Origin: JBOGZI01 sp050697275
GTDB lineage: Bacteria > Actinomycetota > Thermoleophilia > Solirubrobacterales > 70-9
Reading direction: 5' to 3'
DNA: 9,384 nt
NCBI GenBank assembly: GCA_050697275.1
Contig: JBOGZI010000030.1
Coordinates: 1-9,384, forward strand
Position 1 is the stretch's first letter. Each line of letters starts with the position of its first letter. The notes below the pieces were generated by a model that saw only the letters and a list, made by a program, of their open reading frames with translations, searched no databases and was not told the origin of the DNA. This document shows positions 1-6,635 of this stretch, one piece after another. The position numbers were made by a program, and so were the translations under genes.

Positions 1-564
1 CTCTCCGTCCTTGTCGATCGGATCCTCGGTGAACATGCCGCCCCCGAGCGGGAAGGTGCCCTCGGGGCAGTGAACCTCCAGCCGCACCAGCTCGTGGGCG
101 GTGTGGACCCTGAAGCCGGCGGTCGCGGCGGTGAGCTCCCTGAGCGCACCCTCGGCGCCGGGAATCTCGGTCTCGTCGGCAGGTTCGCTGCCCTGCAGGT
201 ACACAGGGCCCTCCTCTGAATCGAGGATCAGGACCTGGCCGCGGTAGCGAATCGCCATGAAGACGCGGTTGCACTCGGTCTCCCCGGCGACCATGTTGAT
301 CGTGTCCTTGCCGCCCCGCAGCGACTCGAGATCGGGAACGACGACCACGTCGTCCTCCAGGATCCGGCGGGCGATCGCGGCCATCTTGCCCGGGTTCGGG
401 TAGCACTCGTCGTCGGCGGCGATCCGCTTCGAGGCCAGGATCTTGAATGCCGACTCGAGGTCCCTGGTCGGCTCGTTGTGGCCGCCGACACGCGCGCCGA
501 GCGCCGGCGCGGCGCAGAGGAGGAGCCCGGCGAGGCAGAGGATGAGGGGAAGGACTCGCTTCAT
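1..564 (-). CDS. Secreted protein of unknown function, C-terminus cut by window edge
   Basis: The reading frame is open from an ATG at 564 to base 1 (188 codons) with no stop, so the C-terminus lies outside the window. Residues 1-24 form a typical Sec signal peptide: basic MKR, a Leu-rich core, and an APALGA cleavage region. A Cys at residue 17 is preceded by LLL, which does not fit a lipobox, so I read it as exported rather than a lipoprotein. The mature part has Cys at about 54 (DDECYPNPG) and another in a TECN segment. Near the visible end, residues 165-177 read HCPEGTFPLGGGM. That resembles the CPAGTRLLSGGG segment of the exported protein at 8527-8946, so the two may share a C-terminal domain. 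No strong Shine-Dalgarno precedes the ATG. It is divergent from the ZnF-UBP gene. No enzymatic motif is recognised. Confidence 0.8.
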   Translation of the reverse strand, partial: MKRVLPLILCLAGLLLCAAPALGARVGGHNEPTRDLESAFKILASKRIAADDECYPNPGKMAAIARRILEDDVVVVPDLESLRGGKDTINMVAGETECNRVFMAIRYRGQVLILDSEEGPVYLQGSEPADETEIPGAEGALRELTAATAGFRVHTAHELVRLEVHCPEGTFPLGGGMFTEDPIDKDGE

Positions 565-628
565 CGGCGGCCGGGAACTACTACACCGTCTGCGGCCGAA
601 CCGCGCAGCCAATAGGCTTCGAGCCAAC

Positions 629-699
629 CGCGGGGTCCCGGAGGCTCCCAACCAGACGAGGTCCCCGAGGGGCCATTTCGAGGCCACCGGGACCCCGCG
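629..699. repeat. Long inverted repeat / potential stem-loop in divergent intergenic region
   Basis: The 13-base arm CGCGGGGTCCCGG at 629-641 is perfectly complementary to CCGGGACCCCGCG at 687-699. Pairing continues inward after one mismatch (643-645 with 683-685). The 45-base interior contains a second small hairpin, CCCC-GA-GGGG (663-672). The element sits inside the 193-bp gap (565-757) between the leftward secreted-protein gene and the rightward ZnF-UBP gene. It could be a structured leader RNA, a regulatory site or a remnant repeat; there is no T-tract to make it an ordinary terminator. I see nothing else clear in the gap. Confidence 0.6.
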
Positions 700-757
700 C
701 GCCTCGCTATCCGGTGATGGCCGTTCTCGTGGGGTCGTCACCCGTCACAATCGGGGC

Positions 758-1039
758 ATGGCCGACTGCACGCACCTCGACCAGATCACCATCGACGTCC
801 CCGAGCGGGTCGAGGGATGTGAGGACTGCCTGGCGAGCGGATCGAGCTGGGTTCACCTCCGGGTCTGCCGGAGTTGCGGCAAGGTCGGCTGCTGCGACTC
901 CTCGCCGAACAAGCACGCCAGCGCCCACGCCGCCGAGAGCGGACACCCGATCATCACCTCGCTCGAGCCGGGCGAGGACTGGTCCTGGTGCTACGTGGAC
1001 GAGGTGGCGCTGGTCGCCTCCCCGCGCTTGCGCCAGTAG
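758..1039 (+). CDS. ZnF-UBP domain zinc-finger protein (93 aa)
   Basis: This is a small stand-alone UBP-type zinc finger of the kind common in actinobacteria. In eukaryotes this fold recognises the free C-terminus of ubiquitin; the bacterial role is unknown. Candidate zinc ligands are all visible: C4, H6, C21, C24, C37, C40, C45, H53, H57 and H63. The end has the family pattern EPGEDWSWCYVDEVA (70-84). I chose the ATG at 758 because the MADCTHL start places the first ligand pair right at the N-terminus, as usual for these proteins; the frame is open upstream but has no family content. A GGGG run lies 2-5 bases before the ATG. A weak -10-like CACAAT ends 6 bases before it, so a leaderless transcript is possible. 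The last 49 bp overlap the 3' end of the oppositely oriented MBL-fold gene. Confidence 0.88.
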   Translation: MADCTHLDQITIDVPERVEGCEDCLASGSSWVHLRVCRSCGKVGCCDSSPNKHASAHAAESGHPIITSLEPGEDWSWCYVDEVALVASPRLRQ

Positions 1040-1842
1040 CGCTCGAGCCCGGGCCACTGCTGCTCCGGCGGCACCGCCTGCAGCATCGCCTTCGCGGTCG
1101 CCTCGTCCCCGGCCCCAGCGACCTCCTGGCGCAGGCGGCGCTCGAACTCCTCCGCGCCCAGCTCCCTCGCCCGCTCGGCCTGCTCGCGCAGCCGCTCGCC
1201 GACGATCGCGAAGTGCGCCGCCGGCTCGGCGATCTCCCCGAAGTGGGTGATGCCGAGGCTGTCGGGCGAGAGACCGAGGATCGCGTCGATCGAGTCCTCC
1301 CAGGCCTCCAGGTCGATGTCCGGAGGCGGGGTCGGCGGCAGCACGAAGTCCGAGGGCGGAATGCGGACCCCGGCGACGTCACCCACGAACGCCCTGCCGC
1401 TCCCGAGATGGAGGTAGGAGACGTGGTGGGAGGCGTGCCCGGGCGTGTAGAGGACGCGGAAGCCGAGCACCTCCTCGCCGCCCGCGAGCGATCGCACGTT
1501 GCCCTCGAGAACCGGGGCGACCTCGCCCCAGAGCCGCTCCATCTGATCGCCGTAGAGGCGGGCGGCGCTGGCCAGCAGCCTGGCGGGGTCGACCAGGTGC
1601 GGGGCGCCGATCTCGTGCACGTATACCGGCAGCTCCGGCCAGCGGCGCAGCAGCGTCCCGGTGCCGCCCGCGTGGTCGAGATGGATGTGGGTGAGCAGGA
1701 TCGCCCGGGGAGGCCGGTCCCCGAGCGCGTCGAGCAGCGTGCCGAGCGAGCTGGCCGGCCCGGGATCGATCAGGACCCCGTCCACCTCCCAGCACCCGAT
1801 AACCCTCTCGGTGCCGAGATGCTTGACGTCGATCAGGCGCAC
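991..1842 (-). CDS. MBL-fold metallo-hydrolase (283 aa)
   Basis: This is a metallo-beta-lactamase-fold hydrolase, probably cytoplasmic and binuclear. The complete metal-ligand set is present: HIHLDH at 52-57 (H52, H54, D56, H57), H136 in TPGHASHH, D155 in VGDVAG and H200 in ITHFG. Those motifs are established for the superfamily. The substrate cannot be told from sequence; the layout resembles glyoxalase-II-like or generic MBL hydrolases with an alpha-helical C-terminal extension (about residues 205-270, rich in Glu and Arg). The start is GTG at 1842, directly before the first beta strand (RLIDVKHLG). No convincing Shine-Dalgarno is seen. It is the last gene of the leftward run, 86 bp after the HesB-like gene, the largest gap in the series, so it may have its own transcript. 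Its stop lies inside the convergent ZnF-UBP gene. Confidence 0.9.
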   Translation of the reverse strand: MRLIDVKHLGTERVIGCWEVDGVLIDPGPASSLGTLLDALGDRPPRAILLTHIHLDHAGGTGTLLRRWPELPVYVHEIGAPHLVDPARLLASAARLYGDQMERLWGEVAPVLEGNVRSLAGGEEVLGFRVLYTPGHASHHVSYLHLGSGRAFVGDVAGVRIPPSDFVLPPTPPPDIDLEAWEDSIDAILGLSPDSLGITHFGEIAEPAAHFAIVGERLREQAERARELGAEEFERRLRQEVAGAGDEATAKAMLQAVPPEQQWPGLERYWRKRGEATSATSST

Positions 1843-1928
1843 CCGGCCGTCTTATCAGGACGGGCTGCCCCGGAAGCCCCGGATCGCCTCGGGCGGCCGG
1901 CCGCGGGCCCGATGGAGCGGGCTTCGGC

Positions 1929-2225
1929 CTAGCCGCGGTCCTCGATCATGAACCTGATCTCGCCGCCGGCCTCGATGTCGGCGTCGAGCAGCTTGTCGTC
2001 CAGCGCGGCGTCGGCCCCCGGCGCCAGGAAGATCTGGGCGCCGGCGTCCTCGACGACCTGATCCTCGTCGGCGGGGCTGGGCGCGAACTCGACCGCGAAG
2101 GACGGACCGGTGCCGTTCATCGACTGCGGCGCCGTCGAGATCCGCAGCCCGCCCGATTCCGGCAGCTCGAGGGCGTCGCGGACGACCCGGATCGCCTCCG
2201 CGGCGTCGCTGGTGATGGTCAGCAC
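1929..2225 (-). CDS. HesB/IscA-like small protein lacking cysteines (98 aa)
   Basis: The N-terminal pattern fits the HesB/IscA (A-type Fe-S carrier) fold: MLTITSDAAEAIRVV, then SGGLRIS, a central acidic strand region, and D-ADIEAGGEIRF near the end. Canonical members carry three conserved cysteines, one after the GLRI strand and a C-terminal CGC; this protein has no cysteine at all and stops where the Cys-containing tail would begin. It therefore probably cannot hold a cluster in the usual way, and the family label describes fold only. The start is GTG at 2225, supported by a strong Shine-Dalgarno GAGGAGG (plus-strand 2232-2238) with 6-base spacing. It is 46 bp downstream of the DUF389 gene on the same strand. 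Its function is unknown. Confidence 0.78.
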   Translation of the reverse strand: MLTITSDAAEAIRVVRDALELPESGGLRISTAPQSMNGTGPSFAVEFAPSPADEDQVVEDAGAQIFLAPGADAALDDKLLDADIEAGGEIRFMIEDRG

Positions 2226-2271
2226 GATTGGCCTCCTCGGCTCGAATGCTCGGTCACTAGCAGTTGCCCCT

Positions 2272-3192
2272 CTACAGCGAGGGCGAAACCCCGGCCTCAG
2301 GCCGCCTGACGCCGAGCCTGCGCTGCACGGCCAGCGTAATGCAGCCGGAGACGATCAGCAGCGCGACGTTCACGGCCAGCACGAGGGCCGCCCCGCCGGC
2401 GTTGCTCGGCTCGCCCGCCGCGGCGGCGACCCCGAGGTAGGCGGAGGCGGGGATCGTGGTGACGGAGATCGCGACCCCGACCGCGGCGCTGGCGCGGGTC
2501 TCGAAGGAGAGCATCGCCGCCACCCCGGCGCACAGCGCGACCAGCACGGTGGAGTAATCGACGTTCGCGAGGGCGCCCAGCGTGCCCTCCCCCACCTTGA
2601 AGTCGCCGCTGAGGATGCCGGTCAGGTCGAGCAGCAGGGTTACAGCCGCGGCGACCACGGCGGTGATGGCGAGGCCGACCGCCAGGGTGACGGAGGCGCG
2701 GCGGGCGAGCCTGATCCGCCGCCCGACGATCCCGACGCAGATCGAGCAGATCGGGAGCAGGTCCGGGCTGACCGCCATCGCCCCGACGATCAGGATCACG
2801 TTGCCGGTGATCACCCCGAGCCCGGCGATCAGCCCGGCGACCGTCATCAACGCCAGATAGCGGGCCAGCGGCCTCGCGTTCGCCCTCGCCTCCTCGACAA
2901 CCTCGATCCAGGCCACGTCGTCGATGTCCTCGGAGCGGTGCACCCCGACGGGCCCGGGGGCGACCACATCGACCCGCGCCAGCAGGTAGTCCTCGCTGGA
3001 GACCTCGAGGTCCTCGAGCACCGCCATCACCTGGTCGGCCCCGCGCGGGATGACGTCCGCGGAGATCACCACCTCCCCGGCGGAGACCTGGTCGGGGGCG
3101 CTGACCAGCCGGCGCACCCCGCCCGTGCCGTCGAGCGCCTCCGCGACGCGATCCGCGCGTCCGGATTCGACGGAGAGCCGCAGCCTCAGCAC
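2272..3192 (-). CDS. DUF389 family membrane protein (306 aa)
   Basis: This is an integral membrane protein of the DUF389 family, whose function is not established. Residues 1 to about 80 form a soluble alpha/beta domain with ferredoxin/ACT-like strand-helix alternation. A linker follows, then several hydrophobic helices from about residue 107 onward. The family signature is clear in VITGNVILIVGAMAVSPDL, followed by a Cys-containing PICSIC and a basic loop GRRIRLARRA. The C-terminus ends in a short basic tail. The start is GTG at 3192. No clear Shine-Dalgarno is present, but a -10-like TAGACT lies 6 bases upstream. It follows the GGDEF gene by 33 bp, so co-transcription is likely. Transport or stress roles have been suggested for relatives but cannot be inferred here. 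Confidence 0.88.
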   Translation of the reverse strand: MLRLRLSVESGRADRVAEALDGTGGVRRLVSAPDQVSAGEVVISADVIPRGADQVMAVLEDLEVSSEDYLLARVDVVAPGPVGVHRSEDIDDVAWIEVVEEARANARPLARYLALMTVAGLIAGLGVITGNVILIVGAMAVSPDLLPICSICVGIVGRRIRLARRASVTLAVGLAITAVVAAAVTLLLDLTGILSGDFKVGEGTLGALANVDYSTVLVALCAGVAAMLSFETRASAAVGVAISVTTIPASAYLGVAAAAGEPSNAGGAALVLAVNVALLIVSGCITLAVQRRLGVRRPEAGVSPSL

Positions 3193-3198
3193 GCCGCG

Positions 3199-3204
3199 AG
3201 TCTA
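3199..3204 (-). promoter_or_regulatory. Possible internal -10 element before DUF389 gene
   Basis: On the minus strand TAGACT (matching TANNNT) ends 6 bases before the GTG start at 3192. This is the spacing expected for a leaderless transcript, and the gene lacks a Shine-Dalgarno. A matching -35 is poor (CTGAAC at 19 bp), so this is only a candidate internal promoter in the leftward gene run. Confidence 0.25.
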
Positions 3205-3225
3205 TGCTCGGGCAGCGGGCGCCGT

Positions 3226-4284
3226 TCAGCGCTCGGCGCCGCTCTTGGCGGCGGTGAGCGCCATCCCGGCCAGCTCCACGAGCTCGCCCGAGGGCATCTC
3301 CTCGCGCAGCTCGGCGACCGCGAAGCGGAGCCTGATCGGATCGTCGTCGGGGCGGCGGCAGGCCGCGGCGACCTCGTTCTTCAGCCGCTCGCCCAGCGGT
3401 GCGGCGTCGGCGGCGGTGGTGCCGCCGAGGATGACCGCGAACTCATCGCCACCCCAGCGGAAGCAGAGATCGGGGTTGCGCACCGTCGCCTGCAGCGTGG
3501 CGGCCACCCGCTGCAGGGCGCGGTCCCCCTCCGCGTAGCTCCAGAGGTCGTTCACTGCCTTGAAGTTCTCGATGTCGAGCATCGCCATCGAGAGCGGGAT
3601 CTCCAGCCGGCGGGCGCGCGCGACCTCAGCCTCCAGCATCTCGTCGAAGGCGCGGCGGTTGTGGAGGCCGGTGAGGGTGTCCACCCGGGCCTCCTCGCGT
3701 GCCTCCGCCTCGTCGCGGGCGTGGGCGAGCCGCTGCGCGCGGACCCCGGTCATCAGCAGGTTGATGCCGATCGCCAGCGCCGCCCAGATCACGTAGGTGG
3801 CGGCGGCGGCGGCGGCCGAGTCGGCGTTCCAGCCGTCGTAGACGAAGGGCGCCGACAGCACCAGGGCGAGGAAGACCATGAAGACGGCGATCCTGCGCGG
3901 GGGGTGAATCGCCGCGACGAATCCCATCGGCAGCAGCAGCAGCCGCTCGTAGGGCGCGTTGTGCCCGCCGGCCAGCCACTGCATCACGGCGAGCCCGATC
4001 ACGCCGGCGTAGGCGAGCACCAGCAGATCGGTCCAGCTCGCGATCCGGCGGGTGCGAAGCGCCTGGACCAGGGTGATCCCGGACGCGACCACGATCGCCG
4101 CCGGGACCCATCCCCCGTCGCCGATCGCCTCGGTGGGCGGGCTGAGCGGCCAGGCGAGCACGGTGAGCCCGACGGTCAGCGCCCAGAAGACGGAACCGAG
4201 CCGCTGGGCGTTGTCGAGATCGCCCCCGGCGTACGGATCCGCCCGCTTCGCGAGGTAGCTGCGGAGGCGGGCGGTGAGGCTCAT
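3226..4284 (-). CDS. Membrane-bound GGDEF protein, probable diguanylate cyclase (352 aa), paralog 1
   Basis: The protein has an N-terminal multi-pass membrane region (about residues 30-181, roughly six hydrophobic segments), a short charged helix (182-200), and a GGDEF domain from DTLTGLHNRR (202-211) to the end. The GGDEF motif is intact at 278-282. An RxxD inhibitory c-di-GMP site (RNPD, 269-272) lies exactly five residues before it. The metal/substrate region is altered: DIENFKAVND is followed by LWSYAEGD where the family normally has xxGHxxGD, and the usual C-terminal AD..LY.AK is AGMALTAAK. Activity is likely but may be weakened. The ATG at 4284 is preceded by a good GGAAGAG; the frame stays open far upstream, but only as a shadow of the oxidase gene. 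The membrane module matches that of the protein at 6636-7715 (DPYA, PPTE, HPPRR). It lies 35 bp after the oxidase gene. Confidence 0.92.
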   Translation of the reverse strand: MSLTARLRSYLAKRADPYAGGDLDNAQRLGSVFWALTVGLTVLAWPLSPPTEAIGDGGWVPAAIVVASGITLVQALRTRRIASWTDLLVLAYAGVIGLAVMQWLAGGHNAPYERLLLLPMGFVAAIHPPRRIAVFMVFLALVLSAPFVYDGWNADSAAAAAATYVIWAALAIGINLLMTGVRAQRLAHARDEAEAREEARVDTLTGLHNRRAFDEMLEAEVARARRLEIPLSMAMLDIENFKAVNDLWSYAEGDRALQRVAATLQATVRNPDLCFRWGGDEFAVILGGTTAADAAPLGERLKNEVAAACRRPDDDPIRLRFAVAELREEMPSGELVELAGMALTAAKSGAER

Positions 4285-4319
4285 CGCCCTCTTCCTATCG
4301 GCACGAATCGGCCTTCTCC

Positions 4320-5711
4320 CTAGTGCCGGGCCGCCGCCTTCCACACTTGACTTACCGAGAAGTCGCCATTTTCGGCCGCAATCAGCTCGGCAGCGGCCCG
4401 TTTTCCGGAGCTGACGGCGCCGTCGAAGTAGCCCATCCAGCGCGTGGCGGTCTCGGTCCCCGCCCAGTGCAGCCGGCCGAGCGGCGCGCGCAGCGCGGGC
4501 CCGACCGACGTCCAGGCGCCGGGCCCGAACACCCCCGCGTAGCAGCCCCGGGAGTGCGGCTCGGCGCTCCAGTCTCTGTCGACGTAGTCGTCGGGCTCGC
4601 CGGCCCGGGGGCCGAACAGCCGCCGGAAGACGGCGAGTACCACCTCGCGCCGCTCGCCCTCCGGCGCCGCTCCCAGCGCCCGGGCCGCGTCCGCCTCGAG
4701 GAAGCCCAGCAGAACGCCGGGCCGGCCGCCGGGCGGGGTGTTGTCGAAGGTCACCTGGACGGGGCCCGGCAGGCTGGTGGCCTGGCCGGAGAGCCCCTCG
4801 CTTCGCCAGAAGGGCTCGTCGTAGATCGCCATGCACTTGATCACCGAGCCCATCGGCATCCGCTGGCAGAGCTTGTCCCGCCTTCCCGGCAGCGGCGGGT
4901 GGTATTCGATCCGACCGGCGAGGGCGGGCGGCAGGGCGACGATCGCGCGCCGGGCCCGCACCTCCCCGGCGATCACGCCGTCGTCCTCGACCCGGATCGC
5001 GGTCACCGGCGCCGACAGCGCCACCGCGTCGCCCAGCTCCTCGGCCACCTTCAGTGAGATCAGCTGCGAGCCGCCGACGATCCGGTCCTGCTGGGCGCCG
5101 CCCTCGGTGTCGAGCAGGTCGTCCCAGCCGCCGCCGGCGGCGGCGTAGAAGAGGACGTGGAGCAGCGAGAGGTCGGAGGGCTCGACCGCGAAGACCGCGC
5201 GGGTCGCCATCGTCAGCGCCTCGCGGGCGGTGCGGGTGAAGGCGGTTCCGCGGATCCAGCTGGCGAAGCTCTCGGCGTCGAGCCGGTCCGCCCCGGCAGC
5301 CTCCCAGGGCGCCTCGGGCGAGACCCGCTTGACCAGCCGCTTCAGCCGCAGCTCGGCGCGGCCGTAGTCGGCCATCACCAAGGGGCTGAGACGGGGGATC
5401 GTGCCGCTGTAGCGCTTCAGCCGCCCGCGGTCGTCCTCGAACAGGTTCTCGCCCTCGCCGTGGGTGGGGTAGGTCTCGATCCCCAGCTCCCGCGCCAGCG
5501 CCAGGATCTCGTGCTGGCTGGGGCCGACCCATTGCCCTCCGAGCTCGACCACGTCGGCGTCATCCGCGCCCACCGAGTGGTTGAGGGTGCGGCCCCCGAC
5601 CCGGTCACGCGCCTCGAGCACGCGAACCTCCATGCCGGCACCCGCCAGCTCGCGCGCCGCGGTCAGCCCCGCGAGGCCGGCGCCTACGACGACTACGTCG
5701 CAGTCATGCAT
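4320..5711 (-). CDS. Flavin monoamine oxidase family protein (463 aa)
   Basis: This FAD-dependent amine oxidase would convert a primary or secondary amine to an imine/aldehyde with H2O2 release. The N-terminal Rossmann motif is VVVVGAGLAGL (7-17), with E34 of the adenosine-binding strand in LEARDRVGGRT. GGQWVGPSQ follows. The active site is strikingly like eukaryotic MAO-A/B: the flavin-N5 lysine in GSVIKC (K292), C390 in RGCYAG at the position of the covalent-flavin cysteine, the aromatic pair Y391 and Y428, and the C-terminal AGTETATRWMGYFDGAV. There is no signal peptide or membrane anchor, so it is probably cytoplasmic. The ATG at 5711 begins right at the Rossmann strand. It lies 18 bp after the PhzF-like gene, so translational coupling is likely. 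The substrate is unknown; polyamines or aromatic amines are possibilities by family only. Confidence 0.93.
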   Translation of the reverse strand: MHDCDVVVVGAGLAGLTAARELAGAGMEVRVLEARDRVGGRTLNHSVGADDADVVELGGQWVGPSQHEILALARELGIETYPTHGEGENLFEDDRGRLKRYSGTIPRLSPLVMADYGRAELRLKRLVKRVSPEAPWEAAGADRLDAESFASWIRGTAFTRTAREALTMATRAVFAVEPSDLSLLHVLFYAAAGGGWDDLLDTEGGAQQDRIVGGSQLISLKVAEELGDAVALSAPVTAIRVEDDGVIAGEVRARRAIVALPPALAGRIEYHPPLPGRRDKLCQRMPMGSVIKCMAIYDEPFWRSEGLSGQATSLPGPVQVTFDNTPPGGRPGVLLGFLEADAARALGAAPEGERREVVLAVFRRLFGPRAGEPDDYVDRDWSAEPHSRGCYAGVFGPGAWTSVGPALRAPLGRLHWAGTETATRWMGYFDGAVSSGKRAAAELIAAENGDFSVSQVWKAAARH

Positions 5712-5729
5712 CCGCCCCAGTATCCCGCG

Positions 5730-6608
5730 TCAGGGCGCGATCTTCCCTCCGGGGCCCGGAAGCTCGACCTCGCCGTCGATCAGCGGAATGACCGTGCCGC
5801 CGACCCGGATCCGGTTCCCCTCCACCGCCGTCTCGAGCAAGCTCGGGCGGCCCATCTCCGCGCCCTGGGTGATCCTCACCTCGCGCGCGCCCTTCCGCTC
5901 GCGGAGGTAGGCGCAGAGCGGCCCGGCGGCCGAGCCCGTCGCCGGGTCCTCGCCGCTCATCACCGCCCTGGAGAACATCCGCGCCCGCGCCCGCGCGGCG
6001 TCCGGATCCCACCAGACGAGATAGAAGTTGGGCGTCTCCGTGGCGCCGAGCAGCTCGTCGATCGCCTCGAAGCTCGGGGCGGCGCGCGACAGCGCACCCC
6101 GCTCGGCCACGGGGACGATCACGGTCGGCAGCCCGGTCGAGACGAGCTGCGGCGGAAGCTCGGGATGGCCGTCGGCCCGCTCGAGGCCGACCGCCGCCAT
6201 CGCCCCGCCGGCATCGACCTCCTCCCCGAAGCTCGCCGGGCCCTGGAGCATCGAGGCGTGGGCGCGGTCGCCCTCGATCCGCACCTCGATCGGCTGCAGA
6301 CCGGCGCCGGTCTCCTGGATCAGGCCGGCCTCGCGCTGCCCGGCGGCCCTGGCCACCGCCACAGCGGTGCCCAGGGAGGGGTGACCCGCGAACGGGATCT
6401 CGGACTCGACGGTGAAGATCCGGTTGCGGTAGTCGGCGCCGCCCGCCGTCGCCGTCTGCACGAAGGTCGTCTCCGAGAGCCGGGTCTCGCGGGCGAAGCT
6501 CAGCATCGTTCCGTCGTCGAGGTCGTCGGCGCCGAGCACCACCGCGAGCCCGTTGCCGGCGAGCGGGCGCTCGGCGAAGACGTCGAGGAAGGCGATCCGG
6601 TGGGCCAT
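5730..6608 (-). CDS. PhzF family (diaminopimelate-epimerase fold) isomerase-like protein (292 aa)
   Basis: PhzF-like proteins have two diaminopimelate-epimerase-fold halves; the founding member isomerises a chorismate-derived intermediate in phenazine synthesis, but most relatives have unknown substrates. Visible signatures are FLDVFAERPLAGN at the N-terminus, E46 in RLSETTF (equivalent to catalytic E45 of PhzF), H76 in FAGHP, D221 in SGEDPATGSAAG, and QGAEMGRPS near the C-terminus. All catalytic positions are kept, so an active enzyme is likely. I chose the ATG at 6608 because it starts the first strand as in the family; a GTG at 6626 would add six residues without family content. A G-rich GGTGGGGG lies about 11 bases upstream. 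No other phenazine genes are present, so a phenazine role is not supported. It is flanked by the GGDEF gene (27 bp) and the amine oxidase (18 bp). Confidence 0.9.
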   Translation of the reverse strand: MAHRIAFLDVFAERPLAGNGLAVVLGADDLDDGTMLSFARETRLSETTFVQTATAGGADYRNRIFTVESEIPFAGHPSLGTAVAVARAAGQREAGLIQETGAGLQPIEVRIEGDRAHASMLQGPASFGEEVDAGGAMAAVGLERADGHPELPPQLVSTGLPTVIVPVAERGALSRAAPSFEAIDELLGATETPNFYLVWWDPDAARARARMFSRAVMSGEDPATGSAAGPLCAYLRERKGAREVRITQGAEMGRPSLLETAVEGNRIRVGGTVIPLIDGEVELPGPGGKIAP

Positions 6609-6635
6609 CGGCGCATGATCCCCCACCGCCGTCCG

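Noticed and set aside
514..564. Lipoprotein signal in the left partial protein
   Set aside because: The residues before C17 are LLL, which does not satisfy the lipobox requirement for a small residue at -1.
1907..1922. GCCCG/CGGGC hairpin between the HesB-like and MBL genes
   Set aside because: Only 5 bp of stem with no T-tract in the direction of transcription; too weak for a terminator call.
2110..4323. A 737-residue rightward frame, and a similar 847-residue frame at 5157-7700
   Set aside because: Both are antisense to well-supported leftward genes and have the low-complexity Arg/Gly/Asp/His composition typical of GC-rich shadow frames.
3226..5532. A 768-residue leftward reading frame spanning the GGDEF gene and most of the oxidase gene
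   Set aside because: Only the part from 4284 has GGDEF/membrane content and a ribosome binding site; the rest is Arg/Gly/Pro-rich shadow of the amine oxidase gene in another frame.
5730..6608. Phenazine biosynthesis locus
   Set aside because: Only a PhzF-like gene is present; no other phenazine genes lie nearby and PhzF relatives are widespread with other roles.
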